DNA of 5,924 nucleotides. Origin: Bacteriovoracaceae bacterium UBA2428 (GTDB lineage Bacteria > Bdellovibrionota > UBA2428). The position numbers were made by a program, and so were the translations under genes. The notes beneath the pieces were generated by a model. The model had not been told where the DNA came from. It saw only the letters and a list, made by a program, of their open reading frames with translations, and ran no database searches. How positions within the stretch are numbered: the first letter of the stretch is position 1; every line of letters starts with the position of its first letter. Positions 1 to 4,273 of this stretch are shown in pieces. The stretch covers positions 1 through 5,924 of the forward strand of contig DDRA01000146.1 in assembly GCA_002343545.1 (NCBI GenBank), read 5' to 3'.

Positions 1-261
1 CGGCCCCGCGACGCCCACGACGACCTTGCGAATGGGAACGCCCGCCATGCGGCTCGCTTCTTCGATCGCGCGATGCACGCCTTCGACCGTCGAATCGATA
101 TTGACGACGACGCCTTTTTTGATCCCCACGCTCGGGGCCCGGCCGACACCCAAGATCTTCAAACGCGGAACTCCGTCACCGGACTCCGTGATTTGGCCGA
201 CGACGGCCGCGATCTTCGTGGTGCCAAAATCCAGACCGACGACGAACTCATCGGCTTTCAT
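1..261 (-). CDS. ftsA: Cell division protein FtsA, N-terminal part (runs off the left edge)
   Basis: FtsA is the actin-like, ATP-binding membrane tether that anchors FtsZ rings to the inner face of the cytoplasmic membrane and recruits later division proteins. The 87 visible codons start at an ATG at 261 and stay open to the window edge. Residues 9-22 carry the actin-superfamily phosphate-1 loop (GLDFGTTKIAAVVG). They are followed by the domain 1A pattern 'LKILGVG..PS.GIKKG.VVNID' (residues 35-56), 'A..EA.RMAG' (65-74) and the strand 'VVVGVAGP' (80-87) that normally leads into domain 1C. A strong ribosome site, GGAG inside a GGGGGGAG run (minus strand, 275-268), lies 6 nt before the ATG and supports this start. 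The gene lies 75 bp downstream of ftsQ on the same strand, the usual ftsQ-ftsA order, and ftsZ would be expected beyond the left edge. The assignment is firm; the C-terminal amphipathic helix is not in view. Confidence 0.95.
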   Translation of the reverse strand, partial: MKADEFVVGLDFGTTKIAAVVGQITESGDGVPRLKILGVGRAPSVGIKKGVVVNIDSTVEGVHRAIEEASRMAGVPIRKVVVGVAGP

Positions 262-267
262 GCGTGA

Positions 268-275
268 CTCCCCCC
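268..275 (-). promoter_or_regulatory. Ribosome binding site of ftsA
   Basis: Read on the minus strand this is GGGGGGAG, with the GGAG core 6 nt upstream of the ATG at 261. It is the best Shine-Dalgarno match near the start and fixes the ftsA start codon. Confidence 0.7.
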
Positions 276-314
276 GAATCGATTTCGAAGCGCGTCAACC
301 TTCCGACTTTCGGC

Positions 315-330
315 CGTCGATTTCTCGACG
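315..330 (-). other. Small hairpin with GAAA loop between ftsQ and ftsA
   Basis: On the minus strand CGTCGA-GAAA-TCGACG forms a perfect 6-bp stem closed by a GNRA-type GAAA tetraloop, starting 6 nt after the ftsQ stop codon. A second short stem (CCGA-AAG-TCGG) follows at once. No U-tract follows, so it is not a typical intrinsic terminator. In an ftsQ-ftsA transcript it could act in RNA processing or stability, but that role is inference. The rest of this 75-bp gap shows only the ftsA ribosome site and an AATCGATT palindrome (277-284). Confidence 0.45.
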
Positions 331-336
331 ATTTTG

Positions 337-1095
337 TTAACGCACCGCTGGAGTCGACTCCCCTCCGCGCGGCTCTATCTCCTTTAAATTTAAACCATGA
401 GAAGGAATCTGCAAGTTTTCTCGCGGTCTTAAGACCACCCTGCGAACATAGCTGGCATCTAAAATGTTCGCTCGGAGCTTTCGAGCCTCCAACATCGTCA
501 AAGCTTTGTCGGCATTGGCGATCGAACGCGAGAAGTCGGAAAAGCCCAACTCAACTTCAAGATCGTTCTCCAAACTTCGGGCGACGAGGCCACGGTCGTT
601 CTTCCATTCGACCTCGTTGAGCTTGGCGAGCTCGAAGCGCTCGAACTCGTGGCGACGAAGGTCCCGAATCCAGGCCGCGACTTCGGGGAGTCTTTCGTGT
701 TCGTCGGAAAATCCGAGCAGGATCGGATAACCGAGCGGGCGGACCATCGGCGCGAACGGCTTGCCGGCATCGTCGATCATCCAAAGCCGCCCGTCGTCGC
801 GAAACATCAGCGCGACCACGGGTCGCAGGGAAGCCTCGATGCGTAGACTCGAGGGCCAGACCCGACGCACGAAGGCGTTGCGAACCCGCGGCTCCGCCAG
901 GACGGCGTTCTGGACTTCGGAAAGGGACAAACGGTAGAGATCTTTGCCGTGCAAGGACAGAAGCCGGCGCTCGAGATCCGGAATGAGCTCCCGATCCTCG
1001 CAATCGATGCGAATGTCCTTCAGGCGAAAGATCGAAGTCCGCGTCAGGACCCACCCGGACACGAGGCAAAGTCCCGCCAAGACGAGCATCTTCAT
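337..1095 (-). CDS. ftsQ: Cell division protein FtsQ (DivIB family)
   Basis: FtsQ is the bitopic inner-membrane protein that links early cytoplasmic division proteins to the periplasmic FtsB/FtsL and FtsW/FtsI module. The 252-residue product has one membrane segment at residues 3-18 and a POTRA domain at about 22-100, opening with 'IFRLKDIRID' and ending in 'W.SSLRIEASLRPVVALM'. The FtsQ beta domain follows (about 100-235), with the characteristic 'DASYVRRVVLRP' strand near the end, and then a charged tail. The frame stays open upstream to 1332. I chose the ATG at 1095 because GGGGAAG lies 8 nt before it and because the longer form would run antisense into the signal-peptide gene starting at 1154. 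A GTG at 1104 and an ATG at 1089 are alternatives. This start leaves almost no cytoplasmic tail, which is short for FtsQ. Overall length and domain order fit the family. It lies just upstream of ftsA and is probably cotranscribed with it. Confidence 0.9.
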   Translation of the reverse strand: MKMLVLAGLCLVSGWVLTRTSIFRLKDIRIDCEDRELIPDLERRLLSLHGKDLYRLSLSEVQNAVLAEPRVRNAFVRRVWPSSLRIEASLRPVVALMFRDDGRLWMIDDAGKPFAPMVRPLGYPILLGFSDEHERLPEVAAWIRDLRRHEFERFELAKLNEVEWKNDRGLVARSLENDLEVELGFSDFSRSIANADKALTMLEARKLRANILDASYVRRVVLRPRENLQIPSHGLNLKEIEPRGGESTPAVR

Positions 1096-1111
1096 CGGCT
1101 TCACTTCCCCA

Positions 1112-1145
1112 GGATACGACCTAAGAAATCCGCGTGGTAGTATCC
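1112..1145. promoter_or_regulatory. Imperfect inverted repeat in the divergent ftsQ / barrel-gene gap
   Basis: GGATACGACC (1112-1121) and GGTAGTATCC (1136-1145) are reverse complements at 9 of 10 positions, separated by 14 nt. The repeat fills most of the 58-bp space between the divergent starts at 1095 and 1154, where promoters for both directions must lie unless they sit inside the genes. This would suit an operator or a transcript hairpin. I found no convincing -35/-10 pair in either direction; TATCCT on the minus strand and TAGTAT on the plus strand are only 4-of-6 matches to a sigma-70 -10 box. The function is inferred from position and symmetry only. Confidence 0.4.
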
Positions 1146-1153
1146 AAGGCTCG

Positions 1154-1645
1154 ATGAAGGGCGTCAGAAATTCCTTGCGCACGTTCGGGCTTTTCGCGTT
1201 TCTCTTCGCGGGTGCCTCGACCAAGGCCGTCCGGGCCGCCGGGGCGCGCGACGACTCGCGCTTGACCCTTTCCGTCGCCGCGGGAAACCCGGCCCCCTCT
1301 TGGATCGGCGCGACCGCGGGCATCCAGTTCAACGAAACGCTCCAACTCGTCGGCGGCCTGGGTTGGTTTTGGCTCGACGAGCTGAAAATACGGTCCGTCG
1401 GCGCCGGCGTTCGCGTTCACGTCCTCAAAGGCGCTTTCACTCCTATGTTCGGCGCCGGCTTCGCTTACCTTTCGCTCGAAGGACGAGGATCCATACAAGG
1501 GCTCGACGAAAGCGCCTTTCTCGGCACCCTCATGACCGGCCTGGATTGGATCATCGGCGACCATCTGCGGGTGGCGGCCGGCGTGAACTTTCATTATCCC
1601 CTCAGCCTCAACTTCCCGTTCCTCGAGATCGGGATCGTGCTTTGA
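1154..1645 (+). CDS. Small exported beta-barrel-like protein, probably outer membrane
   Basis: The 163-residue product starts with a typical signal peptide: basic residues at 2-9, a hydrophobic core at about 11-21 (FGLFAFLFAGA), and an A-x-A-like cleavage region around 'AVRA' (25-28). The mature part of about 135 residues is Gly/aromatic rich and alternates in about eight segments that read as beta strands: 36-44, 50-60, 63-73, 77-91, 95-109, 122-134, 137-150 and 156-163. Eight strands in about 130 residues is the size of small OmpA/OmpX/OmpW-type barrels. The last residue is Leu, not the Phe/Tyr common at outer-membrane barrel ends. The ATG at 1154 has AAGG 4 nt upstream and sits directly before the signal peptide. 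It runs divergently from ftsQ and lies 17 bp before the disulfide-forming gene, probably in one transcript. It has no cysteines, so it is not itself a disulfide substrate. No specific family is recognised. Confidence 0.75.
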   Translation: MKGVRNSLRTFGLFAFLFAGASTKAVRAAGARDDSRLTLSVAAGNPAPSWIGATAGIQFNETLQLVGGLGWFWLDELKIRSVGAGVRVHVLKGAFTPMFGAGFAYLSLEGRGSIQGLDESAFLGTLMTGLDWIIGDHLRVAAGVNFHYPLSLNFPFLEIGIVL

Positions 1646-1651
1646 AGATGT

Positions 1652-1657
1652 AAGGAG
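1652..1657 (+). promoter_or_regulatory. Ribosome binding site of the VKOR-DsbA gene
   Basis: AAGGAG lies 5 nt before the ATG at 1663, inside the 17-bp gap after the preceding stop codon. It is the strongest Shine-Dalgarno site in the window and fixes this start. It also indicates independent translation initiation within a shared transcript. Confidence 0.8.
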
Positions 1658-1662
1658 ACCCC

Positions 1663-2874
1663 ATGCGCGACAAGAACCCCAAATCCCCCAAGGCCTCGTT
1701 AGCGATCCTCGTCGCTCTTTCCGGAATCGGCTGGATCAACTCGTTCCTCACGCTTCGCCATCGTCAGTCGCTCATCTCGGAAGGCCTCGATAAGCCCTCC
1801 TTCTGCAACGTCAGCTCGACGGTCAACTGCGACACCGTCGCCTTCTCGGACTACAGCGCTTTCCTGGGCTTCCCCACGGCGGCCTGGGCCATGCTCTTTT
1901 ACGCGGTGATCGCGGTCCTCGCGGTCTGGGCCTATTTCTCGGCCCAAGACGGCGAAGACGAGAAGGTCGCGGCCGGATCGAAGCTCGTGTTCGGAATTAT
2001 CTTGGCAGGCCTCGTGCCGACCCTCGCGCTCGCGGGCGTATCGGCCTTCGTCCTCAAGTCGCTCTGCCTCATGTGCCTGGGTACCTACATCGTCAACTTG
2101 GCGCTCGTCTTCTTTGCTTGGCGGCTTTCGTCGTCCACCGCGAAGATCGGCTACGGAAAGTCGCTCAAGCTGACGCCCCAGTCCCTCTGGATCGTCGGGC
2201 TCGTGGCGATCGGTCTGCACGCGCTCATGCCCCGCATGACGGATCCCGCCGGCGCGGACCGTCTCGACGACAACATGCTGAAGTCCATCGTAGCGAGCCA
2301 CTTCGCCTCGACGCCCAAGACTTTACGCAGCGACGAATCGCCGTTCCTCGGCCCGGCCGACGCCCCCGTCACGATCGTCGAGTTCAGCGATTTCCAATGT
2401 CCCTTCTGCGCTCGCGCGGCCATGACCCTTCCTGAGGTCATCAAAGGTTACGGCAAACAAGTCCGGCTCGTCTTCAAGCACTATCCCCTCGATCCGAGCT
2501 GTAATTCGGGCATCAAGGGCGGCGGCCACGGCAAAGCCTGCCAGGCGGCCAAGGCTTCGCGTTGCGTGTTCAAAGCGAAAGGTTCGGAAGCCTTCTTCCG
2601 TTTCGCCGACAAGCTCTTCCATAAGCAAAGCCAGATCGGCGACGCCCTCATCTTCGAAGCCGCCGCCGCCGAAGGCGTCGATAAAGACGCTCTCAACGCC
2701 TGCGTGAGCGACGTCGCCACGCACCAGGCCGTCACCGACGAGATCGCCGAAGGCAACGCGGCGGGCGTCCAAGCCACGCCGACTCTTTATATCAACGGCC
2801 GCAAGACGGAGTACGGAACGGTCCCCCGTATCCTCAAGGAACTCATCAAAGGCCACCTCGAAAAAGCCCGCTAG
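1663..2874 (+). CDS. VKOR-DsbA fusion: periplasmic disulfide-forming oxidoreductase
   Basis: This 403-residue protein joins a vitamin K epoxide reductase (VKOR) membrane domain to a DsbA-like thioredoxin domain. In such fusions the VKOR part passes electrons to quinone and re-oxidises the thioredoxin part, which puts disulfides into exported proteins and replaces separate DsbB and DsbA. Membrane segments lie at about 11-30, 71-92, 107-132, 133-153 and 172-189. The VKOR loop cysteines are C48 and C56 ('CNVSSTVNCD') and the active-site CxxC is C135-L-M-C138. The fifth segment would place the C-terminal domain in the periplasm. That domain (about 225-400) has 'VTIVEFSDFQCPFC' with CPFC at 246-249 and the cis-proline loop 'ATPTLYING' (371-379). 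Four extra cysteines (280, 293, 301, 347) lie in the helical insert. All catalytic residues are present, so it should be active. It follows the barrel gene by 17 bp. Confidence 0.92.
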   Translation: MRDKNPKSPKASLAILVALSGIGWINSFLTLRHRQSLISEGLDKPSFCNVSSTVNCDTVAFSDYSAFLGFPTAAWAMLFYAVIAVLAVWAYFSAQDGEDEKVAAGSKLVFGIILAGLVPTLALAGVSAFVLKSLCLMCLGTYIVNLALVFFAWRLSSSTAKIGYGKSLKLTPQSLWIVGLVAIGLHALMPRMTDPAGADRLDDNMLKSIVASHFASTPKTLRSDESPFLGPADAPVTIVEFSDFQCPFCARAAMTLPEVIKGYGKQVRLVFKHYPLDPSCNSGIKGGGHGKACQAAKASRCVFKAKGSEAFFRFADKLFHKQSQIGDALIFEAAAAEGVDKDALNACVSDVATHQAVTDEIAEGNAAGVQATPTLYINGRKTEYGTVPRILKELIKGHLEKAR

Positions 2875-2882
2875 CGTTCCGT

Positions 2883-2911
2883 TTAGGCGGGCCTCAACTC
2901 GGCCCGCCTAA
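2883..2911 (+). terminator. Strong hairpin after the VKOR-DsbA gene; terminator-like but without U-tract
   Basis: TTAGGCGGGCC (2883-2893) and GGCCCGCCTAA (2901-2911) are exact reverse complements: an 11-bp, GC-rich stem with a 7-nt loop (TCAACTC), beginning 8 bp after the stop codon at 2874. No run of T follows on either strand, so it is not a textbook intrinsic terminator. It may slow polymerase, protect the 3' end of the upstream message, or partly insulate the gene starting at 2928. A direct repeat of GTTCCG (2876-2881 and 2912-2917) flanks it. Confidence 0.55.
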
Positions 2912-2927
2912 GTTCCGAAGAAGTCCC

Positions 2928-4265
2928 ATGAAACGTGCGGGACTTCTTCCACTTTTCGTGACGGTCCTGACTTTTCTTCCGGCGCAGGCCGATTCCCTCC
3001 GCTTCACGTCGCTCAGGAGCCGCGAGCAGCTTCTACGGGCCGAGCTCGCCAAACTGCGGCGGGCCGCCCCGACCGCGGAGCTCCTCAAAGAACTTCGCTC
3101 CGCGAAATCCCCTTCGGCCGCCTTCCGATCCGACTGGAAAGCCTGGTCGGACTTCGAATCCAAGCTCGACGCTTGGCACGCCGAAAAACGGCTCTACGTC
3201 GCCGACAAAATCCGGGACGAACTAGCAAAGCGAGTCCTTAACCCAAAAGATCAGTCTCGGCTAAACGACAGCTATGCCGAATATTTGTCGATTGCGACCG
3301 GGTCAGCGCGAGCCAACGACTACAATCCACTCTTCGCGTCCTATAAGCGATTCCTCAAGCTAGGAAGAAGCCTTAGCTTGGGAACCAAGGCGGTATTTGA
3401 TACTCGGGGGACAAAAAACTCGGCGGCCAATCTTCTTTTGAATCCATCTTTGATTTTCAACCAGGTGGGCGTCTTGCCTCGAATCGCATTGCTTTCCAAA
3501 AGCGGCCCGGGGGAGACGCCAGTCCTCGACCAAGCGTTTGAAGCCCTGAAGAAAGAAGCGCACCTCGAAGGATTCCACGACATCGTTACCGAAGGATTTC
3601 CCCTCGAAAATCACCGACGTCCAAACCCAGAAACCATCACTCTGTATGCGCACACCCATTCGCATGCCTTCTATGACTACGCCGTAATCGCCCTCCTGAA
3701 CGGGCATGGCGTCGGAGTGCTCGGACACCTTCCACACGCCTTACCTGGGGTGCCCGAAGCCGCCCTCTCGGTGCTTCGAAAAGTCGACCACATGGTAGAT
3801 GTGAGCATCGGCGACGAGAAAGCCGTCGACCGTATGCTCGAACTTCAACGATTGGGAAAGCTAAGCGCCTATCACGTCGCGACCCAGGCCACGACCACCG
3901 ACGGAGTCTACGGAAGCGCAATAAACAGCCGTCTTCTCGACTCCATCTACGTAAAAAAGATTCAGTCCCATGGAAAGAAGCTTCGAATTGTCATGGCAAC
4001 CATCCCGCAATCGGCGCGCCTCATGGACCTAACGAAAAGTCACTGGGATCCCAAACCGCCAAGGCTAAGCCTGCGGGTAGGCGAGACCCTCGAGGACCAA
4101 GACCTTCGAGCCCTCACGAACTTCACGAACGACAAGGCGGCCGTCGGCAGATTTATACGCTTTCATTGGCTCGAGCACATAGACGAGGGCAAAGAAACCG
4201 TCGCGGGGGCTCCACCGCTCGATCTTATCTCTAAACGTATCCTCTCATACGCACTCGGATTCTGA
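2928..4265 (+). CDS. Exported protein of unknown function with an HxHxH...D motif
   Basis: I do not recognise the family. The 445-residue product begins with a signal peptide (basic MKR, hydrophobic core 5-17, cleavage probably after 'AQA' at 19-21), so it should be periplasmic or further exported. Residues 22-100 are charged and mostly helical. The central part (about 215-360) looks like an alpha/beta domain: 'EGFPLEN' (222-228), then strand 'TITLY' running into H242-T-H244-S-H246 with D250, then 'GVGVLGHLPHALPG' (261-274), 'GKLSAYHVATQATTTDG' (310-326) and strand 'KLRIVMATI' (351-359). This order resembles a divergent PlsC-type acyltransferase (NHxSxxD ... PEGT), but the His-Asp spacing is wrong and the PEGT glutamate is replaced. 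A PHP-type metal hydrolase is a weaker alternative. There are no cysteines. The ATG at 2928 has only a modest GAAGAAG ribosome site 4 nt upstream. GC falls to about 50 % after position 3220, unlike its neighbours. Its promoter is not visible; only 16 nt separate the hairpin from the start. Confidence 0.8.
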   Translation: MKRAGLLPLFVTVLTFLPAQADSLRFTSLRSREQLLRAELAKLRRAAPTAELLKELRSAKSPSAAFRSDWKAWSDFESKLDAWHAEKRLYVADKIRDELAKRVLNPKDQSRLNDSYAEYLSIATGSARANDYNPLFASYKRFLKLGRSLSLGTKAVFDTRGTKNSAANLLLNPSLIFNQVGVLPRIALLSKSGPGETPVLDQAFEALKKEAHLEGFHDIVTEGFPLENHRRPNPETITLYAHTHSHAFYDYAVIALLNGHGVGVLGHLPHALPGVPEAALSVLRKVDHMVDVSIGDEKAVDRMLELQRLGKLSAYHVATQATTTDGVYGSAINSRLLDSIYVKKIQSHGKKLRIVMATIPQSARLMDLTKSHWDPKPPRLSLRVGETLEDQDLRALTNFTNDKAAVGRFIRFHWLEHIDEGKETVAGAPPLDLISKRILSYALGF

Positions 4266-4273
4266 CCCTCTCT

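Noticed and set aside
26..620. Plus-strand frames opposite ftsA and ftsQ (26-340, 264-620)
   Set aside because: They overlap well-supported minus-strand division genes, have no ribosome site that stands out and no recognisable protein features.
1096..1153. Sigma-70 promoters (TATCCT on minus, TAGTAT on plus)
   Set aside because: Each matches the -10 consensus at only 4 of 6 positions and neither has a -35 at a workable distance; the plus-strand one would also start transcription almost at the ATG.
1096..1594. Minus-strand frames opposite the barrel gene (157 codons at 1121-1594, and the upstream extension of ftsQ to 1332)
   Set aside because: The plus strand shows a signal peptide and regular beta-strand alternation, while the minus-strand products are low-complexity Arg/Gly/Ala sequence without recognisable motifs.
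3637..3921. 94-codon minus-strand frame inside the exported-protein gene
   Set aside because: It is an Arg-rich shadow of the plus-strand gene with no start signal or motif.
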